Numbered from the stretch's first letter, positions 1-9,638 are shown. The stretch: 64,000 nucleotides of DNA from Clostridium facile (GCF_014297275.1 NZ_JACOQK010000001.1:1-64000), one strand, 5' to 3'. Translations and numbers: made by a program. The notes: generated by a model from the sequence alone, not told the origin.

Positions 1-2964
1 GAAGCAGATCATGATGTAACAGGTGGCTATTTACTGGAATATGATCGTTTAGCACAGGGAGAACCTTCTTGGTTCCATGCCAATCATACAAATTTGGATG
101 TAACTATTAAAAGTCCGGAAGAAGCAACAGCAAAACAAAAAGAATATATATCCAATTATGTGAATGAAATGGAAGAAGCGATTTATAGTTCCAATGGCAT
201 CAATAGCAAGGGAAAACACTATACTGACTATATGGATTTAGCTTCTTTTAATAAATTATATTGGATCAATGAAATATTTAAAAATGGCGATTATGGTATG
301 GGAAGCACCTACATGTATAAGGATAAAGATCCCTCTGATGGTACTAGCCTTATGTATGGAGGACCTGTTTGGGACTTTGATATTGCCATTGCTAATGCTT
401 GTGTAAATGCTGGTTCACCAGGAATTGAACAGCAAAATAATTTGCGTGTACCAGAAGGATGGTGGCTGCGCAATCCAAATGGTGGACGCGGCTTCCAATA
501 TGCTTTATTCAAACATGAAGATTATCGTAAACTGTCCAAACAAATTTATGATGAAGAGGTTGGGCCATATCTGGAAAGATTACCTGATTTATCTCAACAG
601 TATGCAGATGAAATAAAAGAGTCTGCCGACATGAACTTTATCCGTTGGGATATTTTAAATACACCTCATCAATGGGATACTCCTAATACGGCAACAACCT
701 TCCAAGGAGAAATAGATTTTATAAAAAATTATCTACAAAAACGATACGAATGGATTGACAAAACCATGAAGTTGGATCGGGAACTGCAGGGGGAAGGTAC
801 TGCAGAAAGTCCTTATTTAATTCAAACAGTGGAAGATTTACAGTTGTTTGCGTCAAATTATTCCAATAGTAGTGCATATTTCTTACAAACTGCGGATATT
901 GATCTGAAGAATCAAGAATGGGTTCCAATTGGAAATACTTCGAATCCGTTTACAGGAAATTATAATGGTGGAAACCATACTATTTCTGGATTAAAAATAA
1001 CAACAAATCAAGTAAATTCTACCGGTGAAGGGGCAGGCTTTTTTGGTGTAGTAAAAGACGCTACTATAAAAAATTTAACCATTGCTGACGGGGATATTAC
1101 AGTAACAGCCCAAGAGGTCGGTGCAATTGTGGGAAGAATGACTAACAGTAAATTATATAATTGTGTCAACTTCGCTAATGTTACTAATTTGGCAAATAAT
1201 CATTATCAAATGACAGGTGGTATATTTGGCCATGCAGTGGATCAGTCTACAGAAGTAATCGCTAACTGTTATAATGCTGGAACAGTTTCCGCTCCAAATG
1301 CGGATGCCGCCACAAATCGTGGAATCGGTGGTATTGGAGGGCATATTTCTGGGGAAAGCCAAATGATTAGCTGTTATAATACCGGGAAAGTAACTGCTGG
1401 TTTTGGAACAACAGGAAGTTATATTGGTGGTATTATCGGTGAACATTCCAGTGTAAAATCCAGTATTCACAACTGTTATTGGGTAACAGATGGGGAGAAT
1501 GGTATCACACAGGGGAAAGGTGTACAAAGAGAATCCAATTCTGGAGAAGGAACTGATTTCCAAGCAGCTGGTAAAACGCTTGCTGAAATGCAACAGGCTG
1601 ATTTTACTATACTGATGAACAGTAAACAAGCTGAAGCAGCACAAGCTTTAGGAATTGCAGTTGAGGAAGTGGCGGTTTGGAAACAGGGAGATAACGGTCT
1701 ACCTAGTTTTAATGAAACAACGAATCCTGAATTAGGGCAGGCAAAACAAGAATTATCCAATCTGATCAAACAGGCGGAAAATATTGATTTAAGTCAATGT
1801 TTACCTGAGGGACAAGAAGAATTCCAATCAGCTTTAGCACAGGCCAATGTAGCTTTAAATGATCCTGCTGCTACAGTTGATTCTATCAATCTAGCAAAGG
1901 AGAATTTACAGCAAGCAATAGATAACTTAAAACCGATTCCATCTGTAGATAAAACGGCACTGGAAACCCTCTACAACCAGGTAAAAGATACTGATTTGAA
2001 CCAGTATGTAGATGGAGAAGCAAAAGATACCTTTGTAGCAGAACTGGAAAAAGCGAAAAACCTGATTGCGAATGAAGAAGCAACCCAGGAACAAGTTAAC
2101 GAAGCAGTAACAGCACTGCAGAATGCTTATGACGCACTGGAAAAGAAACCAGTAGAACCAGTGGAAACCAATAAAGATATCCTAAACAAAGTAATTAAAT
2201 ACGCAGAAGAACAAAAAGCATCTGATGACTTTAACAATGTCATCGCAGATGTACAGGAATCCTTCAACGCAGCATTGGATGCAGCAAAAGAAATTGCGGC
2301 TGATCCAGCAGCAACTCAGGATGCAGTAGATGCAGCATGGAAAGCATTAATGACAGAAATTCATAAACTAGGCTTTGTCAAAGGAGATATTACTTCCTTA
2401 GAAGCTCTGGTATCCTTGGCAGAAGGCTATGACATGAATGACTATATAGAAGCAGGTCAGGCAGAATTCTTAGAAGCATTGAAAGCAGCGCAAGATTTAT
2501 TAGCGAATAAAGACAATGCAATGCAAACAGAAATCGAAACAGCAGAAACTAATCTGTTGAATGCGATGTTGAACCTGAGATACAAAGCGGATAAATCTAT
2601 CCTGGAAAAAGTAATTGCGGAAGCCAACGACAAAGATGCTAGTGCATATACAGCGGAAAGCTATGCAGTACTGGAAGCAGCAGTAGCAGAAGCAAACGCA
2701 GTGATGGCGAACGAAGATGCAACTCAGGAAGAAGTAGACGCAGCAGTAGTAAGTGTACAAGAAGCAATGAAAGGTCTGGTAGCAGTAGAAAAACCATCTA
2801 CCGAAACACCAGATGACAACAAAGCAGATGGTACACAAACAGGACAAGAATCTACCACAACAAAAGCAAACGCAGCCAAAACAGGTGACACTACTCCAAT
2901 TGCTGGGGCTGTAGCATTGGCAATTGCAGCGGGAACAGCAATTGTCTTAAAAAAGAAAAAATAA
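1..2964 (+). CDS. CotH-kinase-like cell-surface protein with GLUG-like and FIVAR repeats (5' partial)
   Basis: The reading frame is open from base 1, so the N-terminus lies outside the window; 987 residues are visible. The first ~255 residues look like a CotH kinase-like domain: GGYLLEYD near the start and GGPVWDFD about residue 120 match typical CotH motifs. From about residue 262 to 500 there are Gly-rich beta repeats (GAIVGR, GGIFGH, GGIIGE) of the GLUG type. From about residue 580 to 910 follow helical FIVAR-type repeats; the block from base 1945 onward is nearly identical to the C-terminus of the rhamnosidase at 22786-27894. The C-terminus (AAKTGD, hydrophobic stretch, KKKK) is a sortase-type wall-sorting signal with a non-LPXTG motif. 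The likely role is a wall-anchored surface protein; a kinase or carbohydrate substrate cannot be inferred. The domain calls are from motif recognition, not a search. Confidence 0.85.
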   Translation, partial: EADHDVTGGYLLEYDRLAQGEPSWFHANHTNLDVTIKSPEEATAKQKEYISNYVNEMEEAIYSSNGINSKGKHYTDYMDLASFNKLYWINEIFKNGDYGMGSTYMYKDKDPSDGTSLMYGGPVWDFDIAIANACVNAGSPGIEQQNNLRVPEGWWLRNPNGGRGFQYALFKHEDYRKLSKQIYDEEVGPYLERLPDLSQQYADEIKESADMNFIRWDILNTPHQWDTPNTATTFQGEIDFIKNYLQKRYEWIDKTMKLDRELQGEGTAESPYLIQTVEDLQLFASNYSNSSAYFLQTADIDLKNQEWVPIGNTSNPFTGNYNGGNHTISGLKITTNQVNSTGEGAGFFGVVKDATIKNLTIADGDITVTAQEVGAIVGRMTNSKLYNCVNFANVTNLANNHYQMTGGIFGHAVDQSTEVIANCYNAGTVSAPNADAATNRGIGGIGGHISGESQMISCYNTGKVTAGFGTTGSYIGGIIGEHSSVKSSIHNCYWVTDGENGITQGKGVQRESNSGEGTDFQAAGKTLAEMQQADFTILMNSKQAEAAQALGIAVEEVAVWKQGDNGLPSFNETTNPELGQAKQELSNLIKQAENIDLSQCLPEGQEEFQSALAQANVALNDPAATVDSINLAKENLQQAIDNLKPIPSVDKTALETLYNQVKDTDLNQYVDGEAKDTFVAELEKAKNLIANEEATQEQVNEAVTALQNAYDALEKKPVEPVETNKDILNKVIKYAEEQKASDDFNNVIADVQESFNAALDAAKEIAADPAATQDAVDAAWKALMTEIHKLGFVKGDITSLEALVSLAEGYDMNDYIEAGQAEFLEALKAAQDLLANKDNAMQTEIETAETNLLNAMLNLRYKADKSILEKVIAEANDKDASAYTAESYAVLEAAVAEANAVMANEDATQEEVDAAVVSVQEAMKGLVAVEKPSTETPDDNKADGTQTGQESTTTKANAAKTGDTTPIAGAVALAIAAGTAIVLKKKK

Positions 2965-2979
2965 TAGTTCTATAAAAAA

Positions 2980-3014
2980 GAATGCCTTTATCAATTAGAT
3001 AGAGGCATTCTTTT
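2980..3014 (+). terminator. Rho-independent terminator after the CotH/FIVAR gene
   Basis: An 8-bp stem (GAATGCCT with AGGCATTC) is followed by TTTT, directly downstream of the stop codon. Confidence 0.8.
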
Positions 3015-3216
3015 GGTATATTTAGTAAAATTTTTTCCGGATTAAAAACATTGTTTTTGCAAAAATAAAGAAAAATGTTTATATATAGAAATAATAAGTT
3101 AATATTTTTTTATTTTTGTATTAGTTCATAAAATATAGCAAAATATAAGTATGATATTTATCATTTAATTTGTAATCGTTCAGGAATTATTTAGATATTT
3201 TTTCGCTATTTTATGA

Positions 3217-3222
3217 TATAAT
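3217..3222 (+). promoter_or_regulatory. Extended -10 promoter candidate for the LCP gene
   Basis: TATAAT preceded by TGA forms an extended -10 (TGnTATAAT). No good -35 is visible. It lies ~150 bases before the GTG start. The rest of 3015-3370 is very AT-rich and I see nothing else in it. Confidence 0.45.
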
Positions 3223-3370
3223 AATCACATATCTTTTAAAAAAGTTGATTTTTAGATAAAATTGAATGGATACAAAATATTCCTGTTTTTTTAATTAAAA
3301 GGAAGAAAAGCAGGAGTATTCTTTTGTAAGATGTAAAATAGGAAAAGATGTTTGAAAGGTTGATGACGCT

Positions 3371-4699
3371 GTGCTTTCAGAGCTCACAAAATTAAAAAAA
3401 ATTCTTGTGGTAATTTTAGCTACTGTATTATCCGTTGTTTCTTCTTGTGGAATTTATGTAGCAGATTTTTTAAAAGACTATAACCATGTAGATATTACAG
3501 ATAGCGATGAGGACCTGGGTATTTCAGAGGAAATTCCTGTAGATAATGGTCAGGATATTACAAATATTGCTTTATTTGGTGTAGATGGACGAAATACTGG
3601 AAATGCAGGCAATTCCGATGCGATGATGATTATTAGTATTGATAAACTGCACAGCAAAATAAAGGTAATTTCTATTATGCGGGATACTTTGGTAAAGGTT
3701 CCAGACCATGGCATTACAAAAATTACAGAAGCCTATGGTATGGGCGGTGCTGTGTTGGCAATTAAGACATTGAACCAGAATTTTAATTTGAATATTCGTG
3801 ACTATGCAACTGTAAATTTTGAAGGGATGGCAAAAATAGTAGACGCTGTAGGAGGCGTTGAAATAGATGTCTCAGAAGATGAAGTAATCAATGCAAATGG
3901 CAGTATTAATGAGCAGGCATTCGTGTTGGGGATTGAGCCAACTTTTATTGAGCATGCAGGGCTGCAAACATTAAATGGAATGCAGGCAGTTGGCTATGCC
4001 AGAATTCGTAAAGTAAGTAATCCAAATGGGACTTATGGTGATTTTGGTCGTACTGACCGTCAGCGTGCTGTTATGGAACAATTGTTCCAAAAAGCATTGA
4101 CAATGGATGTTAGCCAGTATCCAAAGTTTGCAAAAGAGTTGCTTCCTTATGTAGAAACGTCTTTAGATATCAATCAAATTTTAAATTTAGCTGGTATTTT
4201 TACAAAGCCAAATATAGAGTTTGTACAAACCCGCCTCCCATTAGAGGAATATGTGATTAATGCTGATTATTACTACCATTCAAAATCCACTGTTTTATTC
4301 AATTTAGGGTATGCTTCTGATTTGCTAAAAGCGTTTATCTATGATGATATTTCCCCTGAATCTTATATGGAACAATATCCTCCAGTTATGACTGCAGACC
4401 TTTTAGGTGGAATTGATGTTTCTGATGATGATTCTAAAAATAGTGGTTCTGATGATTCTGAGGATGACAGCAATTATAGCACAGACCGCAACACATCTAA
4501 GCCATCTTATTCCAATAACTCTTCTAGCACAACACAGGCTCCAACTTCTTCTGCTCCAGTAGAATCTTCCCAGCCGCCTGTTTCTTCTGAACCGCCAGTT
4601 TCCAGTGAACCAGAAACTCCTTCTGTTCCTGAATCCAGCCAACCAGAAGAACCTTCTTCTCAGCCATCAGCAGAAACTATGCAAGGAAATGCAGCTTAA
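3371..4699 (+). CDS. LytR-CpsA-Psr (LCP) family protein
   Basis: This 442-residue protein has an N-terminal membrane anchor (about residues 8-32) and an extracellular LCP domain (about 55-330). Recognisable LCP segments are DAMMIISID, SIMRDTLV with the conserved Arg, GMAKIVDAVGGVEIDV and GYARIRK...GDFGRTDRQR. LCP proteins transfer undecaprenyl-linked wall polymers such as teichoic acids or capsule to peptidoglycan. The last ~90 residues are a low-complexity Asp/Ser then Ser/Pro/Glu tail, probably extracellular. The start is GTG with a GAAAGG ribosome site upstream; no in-frame ATG fits better. It is flanked by its own terminator and appears monocistronic. Confidence 0.9.
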   Translation: MLSELTKLKKILVVILATVLSVVSSCGIYVADFLKDYNHVDITDSDEDLGISEEIPVDNGQDITNIALFGVDGRNTGNAGNSDAMMIISIDKLHSKIKVISIMRDTLVKVPDHGITKITEAYGMGGAVLAIKTLNQNFNLNIRDYATVNFEGMAKIVDAVGGVEIDVSEDEVINANGSINEQAFVLGIEPTFIEHAGLQTLNGMQAVGYARIRKVSNPNGTYGDFGRTDRQRAVMEQLFQKALTMDVSQYPKFAKELLPYVETSLDINQILNLAGIFTKPNIEFVQTRLPLEEYVINADYYYHSKSTVLFNLGYASDLLKAFIYDDISPESYMEQYPPVMTADLLGGIDVSDDDSKNSGSDDSEDDSNYSTDRNTSKPSYSNNSSSTTQAPTSSAPVESSQPPVSSEPPVSSEPETPSVPESSQPEEPSSQPSAETMQGNAA

Positions 4700-4719
4700 T
4701 TGTACTAGTAAAATACGTG

Positions 4720-4755
4720 AATAGCTCTATTCTTAGTAATAGAGCTATTTTTTGT
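4720..4755 (+). terminator. Rho-independent terminator after the LCP gene
   Basis: The inverted repeat AATAGCTCTATT / AATAGAGCTATT is followed by TTTTTG. Confidence 0.85.
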
Positions 4756-5048
4756 TAAATAATAGAGTGCTAATCGAAAAAAATTTGGGCATAAATTTTA
4801 CCAAAGTTTTTATCTATTTTTGTGTTCTTATTTTTTCTGCCAACACAAATAATTTATGGCATCACTTTTTTATGTTTCAAAAAATAAATGGATCTGTTTT
4901 TTGAAAATGATTAGTAGTGTAAATCGGTGTAAACCCTACATTAGTTTGAATATCTGCATTTTGAGCTACCAACCTATTCTCTTAAAGTTAGTTTATTGTG
5001 AGGAGTATTACTAAAATATATACCAATCCTTTGCTAAGGGTTTAGTCG
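4756..5048. other. Intergenic stretch between converging transcription units
   Basis: About 290 AT-rich bases lie between the LCP terminator and the yeiH terminator. I see no ORF with a ribosome site and no RNA-like structure. Confidence 0.6.
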
Positions 5049-5090
5049 AAAAAATACCTCCTGTGATTTTATCTTATCACAGGAGGTATT
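5049..5090 (-). terminator. Rho-independent terminator after the YeiH-type gene
   Basis: A perfect 15-bp inverted repeat (AATACCTCCTGTGAT and its complement) is followed on the minus strand by a T run. Confidence 0.9.
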
Positions 5091-5108
5091 TTATTAATCT
5101 TATATTGT

Positions 5109-6116
5109 TTACCAAATTCCCAAAACATGTTGCATACCGAGGCTTACTGCTGCGATGCCAATCCAGCAGCACAATCCCATAAAGATTGGTTTTCCACCGG
5201 TTTTTACCAGCTTTGCAATGTTGGTATTTAAACCGATTGCTGCCATTGCCATTACAATTAAAAACTTGCTTAATTCTTTGATTGGGGAAGTTACAACAGC
5301 GGGTAGATTAAATACTGTTGTAATTACAGAAGCCAGTACAAAGAACAAGATAAAAAATGGAAAGATTTTTTTAAAGTCTACCTTAGTACCAGAAGAACTT
5401 TTTTCTTTTTTTGTGCGTACAAACGCCAATACCAGAGTAATTGGGATGATAGCCAAAGTACGGGTTAATTTTACGATGGTAGCTGCATCCAATGTGTTGC
5501 TTCCGTGCATACCATCCCAAGCTGCTGCTGCCGCTGTAACAGAAGAAGTATCATTGATTGCTGTACCTGCAAATAAACCGAATCCTTCATTGCTCAATCC
5601 CAACAAACTACCTAAAGCAGGGAAGATTAAGGCAGCAATCACATTAAATAAAAAGATAACAGAGATAGATTGGGCAATTTCCTCGTCATCTGCATCAATT
5701 ACAGGTGCAGTGGCTGCAATAGCAGAGCCTCCACAAATAGAAGACCCAACCCCTACCAAAGTAGAAATTTTGGATGGAACTCTCATTACTTTATGTAAAA
5801 TAAACGCAATAATTAAAGATGTAGAGATGGTGGATATAATAATTGGAAGTGATTGTTTCCCTTTCATTAAAATATCGGTTAAATTCATGCCAAAACCAAG
5901 CAAAATAACTGCGTATTGCAAAATCTTTTTCGAGGTAAAAGTAATACCTGGCTGTACATTATCTTTATTTTTCCAGAATAAAGTAATCACCATACCAGCT
6001 AGGATGGCAAAAACAGGTCCACCAATCACGGGAAGTAATTGACCTAAAAACCAAGCTGGAATTGCAATACATAAGCAAAGCAGAAATCCTTTCCAGCTTT
6101 TTTTGATAAATTCCAT
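5109..6116 (-). CDS. yeiH: YeiH/UPF0324-family membrane transporter (putative sulfate/sulfite exporter)
   Basis: This is a 335-residue polytopic protein with roughly ten hydrophobic segments. Family-typical stretches are ILLGFGMNLTDI (about residues 70-85), GSSICGGSAIAATAPVI (about 128-145), GTAINDTSSVTAAAA (about 180-196) and IGLNTNI near the C-terminus. This matches the UPF0324/YeiH family (Cons_hypoth698), often annotated as a putative sulfate exporter; substrate evidence for the family is limited. The start is an ATG after a GGAGGA site. A LysR regulator is divergently transcribed from the same intergenic region, as with yeiH/yeiE in enterobacteria, so that regulator probably controls this gene. 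Confidence 0.88.
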   Translation of the reverse strand: MEFIKKSWKGFLLCLCIAIPAWFLGQLLPVIGGPVFAILAGMVITLFWKNKDNVQPGITFTSKKILQYAVILLGFGMNLTDILMKGKQSLPIIISTISTSLIIAFILHKVMRVPSKISTLVGVGSSICGGSAIAATAPVIDADDEEIAQSISVIFLFNVIAALIFPALGSLLGLSNEGFGLFAGTAINDTSSVTAAAAAWDGMHGSNTLDAATIVKLTRTLAIIPITLVLAFVRTKKEKSSSGTKVDFKKIFPFFILFFVLASVITTVFNLPAVVTSPIKELSKFLIVMAMAAIGLNTNIAKLVKTGGKPIFMGLCCWIGIAAVSLGMQHVLGIW

Positions 6117-6130
6117 GAAAAATCCTCCTT

Positions 6131-6149
6131 TTTATACTTAAAGTTATAT
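6131..6149 (-). promoter_or_regulatory. Imperfect inverted repeat in the yeiH leader
   Basis: TATACT-TAA-AGTTATA lies ~15 bases before the yeiH start codon. It resembles the perfect TTATAACT-AAA-AGTTATAA repeat in the leader of the small ferredoxin gene (31147-31165). Function is unknown. Confidence 0.3.
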
Positions 6150-6192
6150 TTTTGCGCACTGTTTCTTTACATGGATAATCATACCATAATCT

Positions 6193-6225
6193 ATTAATAA
6201 AATAAATATATAATTATTTATTAAT
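6193..6225. promoter_or_regulatory. AT-rich dyad between yeiH and lysR, candidate LysR operator
   Basis: ATTAATAAAATAAAT and ATTTATTAAT-type arms form an imperfect dyad centred near 6209, between the divergent start codons at 6116 and 6266. LysR regulators usually bind such dyads in the divergent promoter region. The assignment is by position and symmetry only. Confidence 0.45.
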
Positions 6226-6265
6226 CAATAAGAATATGTTATGATAAAATACAGGAGGGATTGAT

Positions 6266-7159
6266 ATGTTAGATTTTCGTATAGATAGTTTTTTGGCAGT
6301 ATGTAAGTATATGAACTTTACAAAAGCATCGGAAGAATTAAATATTACACAACCAGCTGTTTCCCAACATATCCACTATTTAGAGCGAGAATACCAGACA
6401 AAATTATTTGAATATAAAGGGAAAAAATTATTTTTGACCCCTTCTGGAAAATTACTATTAAATGCAGCAACTACAATGAAACACGATGAGATTTTTTTAA
6501 GAAAAAATATGAGGCAGCAACATGGAGAAGCAAGGCATATGGTTTTGGGTGCTACATTAACAATTGGGGAATTTATGATGCCCCAACTGTTATCCCGATA
6601 TCTGCAAAAATATCCAACCGTATCAATTGATTTGCAAATTGCCAACACCCAACAATTGTTGGAGAAAATTGATCGTGGAGAAATTGATTTTGCTTTAGTA
6701 GAGGGATATTTTGATAAAAGGGAATATGATTCCCGGATGTTTTCCAAAGAGAATTATATTGCGGTATGCAGCCCAAAATATCCTTTTTCGGATAAAGAAC
6801 AAAGTTTAGAACAGTTATTTAATGAAAAATTAATTTTACGGGAACAAGGTTCTGGAACAAGGGAAATTTTAGAACGGTATTTGGAGAGTAAAAATTTTTC
6901 TTTTAAAGATTTTCGCTTACTGTTACAAACCAATAATATTCAGGCAATCAAACATTTTGTAATGGAAGGACAAGGAATTACTTTTTTGTATCAAATTACA
7001 GTACAGCAAGAATTACTTCAAGGGCAGTTGCAACAGATTTATCTACCTGATTTTCCACTTTCTCATGAGTTTAACGTTATCTGGCGAAAAAACAGTATTT
7101 TTACAGAACATTACCAGGAGATTTTTCAAGAGTTAAAACAGTTTTCCGCTGGAATATGA
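6266..7159 (+). CDS. LysR-family transcriptional regulator
   Basis: This is a 297-residue protein with an N-terminal winged helix-turn-helix: FLAVCKYMNFTKASEELNIT, then QPAVSQHIHYLE (about residues 9-42), typical of LysR. A periplasmic-binding-protein-like effector domain follows (about 88-295), with the usual GATLTIGEFMMP and IDRGEIDFALVEG segments. The ATG follows an AGGAGGG site with 7-base spacing. It is divergent from the YeiH-type exporter and is most likely its regulator; YeiE/CysL-type proteins are the nearest functional comparison. The inducer is unknown. Confidence 0.9.
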   Translation: MLDFRIDSFLAVCKYMNFTKASEELNITQPAVSQHIHYLEREYQTKLFEYKGKKLFLTPSGKLLLNAATTMKHDEIFLRKNMRQQHGEARHMVLGATLTIGEFMMPQLLSRYLQKYPTVSIDLQIANTQQLLEKIDRGEIDFALVEGYFDKREYDSRMFSKENYIAVCSPKYPFSDKEQSLEQLFNEKLILREQGSGTREILERYLESKNFSFKDFRLLLQTNNIQAIKHFVMEGQGITFLYQITVQQELLQGQLQQIYLPDFPLSHEFNVIWRKNSIFTEHYQEIFQELKQFSAGI

Positions 7160-7397
7160 CAATACCATAATGGTTCATAATGGTATCCCTGAAAATAGTT
7201 TGGCTAATAAAATGAAAAAATACAAAACTCGCTTTGGCAAGTTGTTATAGCTGTTGGAACAGATTTTTATTTTGTGTTTGTTAAAATCATCAAAATTTTC
7301 TCGAAAAATATAAGAATCTCACAAAACAAATCGATTTTATCGTGAATAGATACAAAGATAGATTGGAATTTTTTACGCTTGATATATCAGAAAAATC

Positions 7398-7426
7398 TTG
7401 AAAATAATCGTTAAAAATGATATAAT
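7398..7426 (+). promoter_or_regulatory. Sigma-A promoter P1 upstream of the EF-G-like gene
   Basis: TTGAAA (7398-7403), a 17-base spacer and TATAAT (7421-7426) form a near-consensus promoter. Confidence 0.65.
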
Positions 7427-7528
7427 TTTTAAGTAACAGATAGATGATACTATAATAATTAACCAATTAAAGATTGGCTATAGTAAAATCATACTGAGAA
7501 CAGGAGATAGAGATAATATTTTCTGGGA

Positions 7529-7556
7529 TTGACATCATGTCAGCAACATATATTAT
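7529..7556 (+). promoter_or_regulatory. Second sigma-A promoter P2 upstream of the EF-G-like gene, with overlapping palindrome
   Basis: TTGACA (7529-7534), a 16-base spacer and TATTAT (7551-7556). The -35 overlaps the palindrome GACAT-C-ATGTC (7531-7541), a possible operator. With P1 this accounts for the 427-base gap 7160-7586. Confidence 0.55.
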
Positions 7557-7601
7557 ACTAAATCTTATTAAAAAATTTTACACAGAATGGAGAGAAAACA
7601 A

Positions 7602-9638
7602 ATGAAAAGCTATTCACCGGATAAAATTAAAAACATTGCTATCGTTGGGCACGGCGGCTGTGGTAAAACTTCTTTAGCAGAGGCTTTGCTATTTCGTTCT
7701 GGTGCGACCGACCGTTTAGGAAAAATTGCTGATGGAACAACTGTTAGCGATTGTGACCCTGAGGAGATTAAACGGAAAGCTTCATTAACACTCTCTGTTC
7801 TCCCATTAGAATATAGTGGGTATAAAGTAAATTTATTGGATACCCCTGGATTATTCGATTTTGCTGTTGGAATGTATGAAGGTATTTCCGCAGCGGATAG
7901 TGTTTTGATTTGCGTTTCAGGTAAATCAGGGGTAAACGTAGGAACAAAAAAAGCATATAAACTTGCGAAACAACAAAATAAACCTGTTATGGTATTTGTC
8001 AGCAAACTGGATACAGAACACGCTGATTTTTATAAAGTATTAGAGGACTTAAAGGCAAATTTTGGACCTGCAATCTGCCCATTGATGGTTCCTGTTTATA
8101 AAGATGATAAAGTAGATTGTTATGTGGACTTAATCCATCTAAAAGCATATTCTTATGATGGGAGCGGAAGCCGTAAAGAAGTAGAGATGCCAGATATGGC
8201 ACATAGATTGGAAGGGTTATTGGCAGCGATTAGTGAAGCAGTAGCCGAAACAGATGAAGCATTATTTGAAAAGTTCTTTTCTGGGGAACAGTTTACAATG
8301 GAAGAGATTTCGGAAGGAATCCACAATGGAATTAAATCTGGTGGTATTATTCCAGTATTTGCAGGATCCGCTACTACTTTGGAAGGGATTACCGTTTTGA
8401 TGGAAGGTATGACGAAATTGTTGCCAAGTGCTTCTGAAGTAGATTCTATTATCCCATGCGATCCAAATGGGCCATTGTGTGCCTATGTCTTTAAGACGAT
8501 TGCGGATCCATTCTTTGGAAAATTATCTTTCTTTAAAGTGTTATCCGGTAAATTATCCGCGGATGTTACACCAAAAAACAGGACTACTGGAGAATTGGAA
8601 CGCATTGGTAAATTGATGTTCCTCTGTGGGAAAAAACAGGAAGATACCAAAGAATTAACAGCCGGGGATATTGGTGCGGCTACAAAGTTGACTGTTAATA
8701 CAGGGGATACTTTATGTGATGGCACCGACGTTATAGTAGAACCGATTACATACCCTGCACCATGCTATAGCCGTGCTATGATTACCTCAGCAAAAGGAGA
8801 TGAAAGCAAAGTCTCGGGTGCGGTAACAAAATTATTGCAGGAAGATCCAACCTTAGGATTTAATGTAAATACAGAGACAAAACAACAGATCATTAGTGGT
8901 TTAGGAGAACAACATTTGGATGTTGCTTTGGCAAAACTAAAATCCAAATTTGGTGTAGATGTTACCTTAGGTGAAGTGCGTGTACCTTATCGTGAAACAA
9001 TCCGTAAAAAAGTAAAAGTAGAAGGAAAACACAAAAAACAAACAGGTGGGCATGGACAATTTGGCCATGTATGGATTGAATTTGAACCATGTGTCAGTGA
9101 AGACCTAGTATTTGAAGAGAAAATTTTTGGTGGTGCTGTTCCAAAAGGATTTTTCCCAGCAGTTGAAAAAGGGTTGCGGGAAAGTGCCCAAAAGGGTATT
9201 CTGGCAGGCTATCCAATGGTTGGTTTAAAAGCACGTTTAGTAGATGGTTCTTATCATCCAGTGGATTCCTCCGAAATGGCGTTTAAAATGGCGGCATCTA
9301 TTGCTTATCGTGAAGGAATTCCACAAGCTTCCCCAGTGTTGTTAGAACCAATTGATACATTAAAAGTTTTGGTTCCAGATGCTAATACAGGCGATATGAT
9401 GGGTGAATTAAATAAACGTCGTGGCCGCGTATTGGGAATGAATCCAGAAGAAGATAATATGACAATGATTGAAGCCGAAGTTCCAGAGGCTGAAATGCAG
9501 GATTTTGCAATGCTGCTTCGCCAGATGACCCAGGGAGCGGGTTCTTTTAGTATGGAATTTGCGCGTTATGAACAGCTTCCAGAACAGCTCCATGTTGAGG
9601 TAATTAGCAAGGCGAAAGCTGTAATGGAGGAAGCTTAA
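7602..9638 (+). CDS. Elongation factor G-like GTPase
   Basis: The protein is 678 residues from the ATG at 7602, which has a GGAGAG site 7 bases upstream; an ATG five codons earlier is less well placed. It has the EF-G layout: GTP-binding domain with P-loop GHGGCGKTS (about 16-24) and DTPG (about 80), then domains II-V, with GHGQFGHV in the domain IV region. The G4 motif reads SKLD rather than the NKxD of canonical EF-G, and the switch I region is unlike EF-G1. This places it with the EF-G-like paralogues (EF-G2 type) rather than the main translocase, which normally sits beside rpsG/tuf. Its exact role is unsettled. It is monocistronic, with two promoters and its own terminator. Confidence 0.88.
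   Translation: MKSYSPDKIKNIAIVGHGGCGKTSLAEALLFRSGATDRLGKIADGTTVSDCDPEEIKRKASLTLSVLPLEYSGYKVNLLDTPGLFDFAVGMYEGISAADSVLICVSGKSGVNVGTKKAYKLAKQQNKPVMVFVSKLDTEHADFYKVLEDLKANFGPAICPLMVPVYKDDKVDCYVDLIHLKAYSYDGSGSRKEVEMPDMAHRLEGLLAAISEAVAETDEALFEKFFSGEQFTMEEISEGIHNGIKSGGIIPVFAGSATTLEGITVLMEGMTKLLPSASEVDSIIPCDPNGPLCAYVFKTIADPFFGKLSFFKVLSGKLSADVTPKNRTTGELERIGKLMFLCGKKQEDTKELTAGDIGAATKLTVNTGDTLCDGTDVIVEPITYPAPCYSRAMITSAKGDESKVSGAVTKLLQEDPTLGFNVNTETKQQIISGLGEQHLDVALAKLKSKFGVDVTLGEVRVPYRETIRKKVKVEGKHKKQTGGHGQFGHVWIEFEPCVSEDLVFEEKIFGGAVPKGFFPAVEKGLRESAQKGILAGYPMVGLKARLVDGSYHPVDSSEMAFKMAASIAYREGIPQASPVLLEPIDTLKVLVPDANTGDMMGELNKRRGRVLGMNPEEDNMTMIEAEVPEAEMQDFAMLLRQMTQGAGSFSMEFARYEQLPEQLHVEVISKAKAVMEEA

Noticed and set aside
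1153..1644. 163-codon minus-strand frame inside the CotH/GLUG gene
   Set aside because: Antisense to repeat-rich coding sequence; the Cys/Ser/Thr-rich product is a codon-bias artefact.
2881..2964. Reading the C-termini of the FIVAR proteins as ordinary transmembrane anchors
   Set aside because: The conserved TGD motif followed by a hydrophobic stretch and a basic tail, repeated in three secreted proteins, fits a sortase signal better.
5155..6042. Long plus-strand open frame (295 codons) antisense to yeiH
   Set aside because: It lies fully inside the convincing membrane transporter on the other strand, lacks a ribosome site and its Pro/Ser/Thr/Lys-rich product is a typical reverse-frame shadow.
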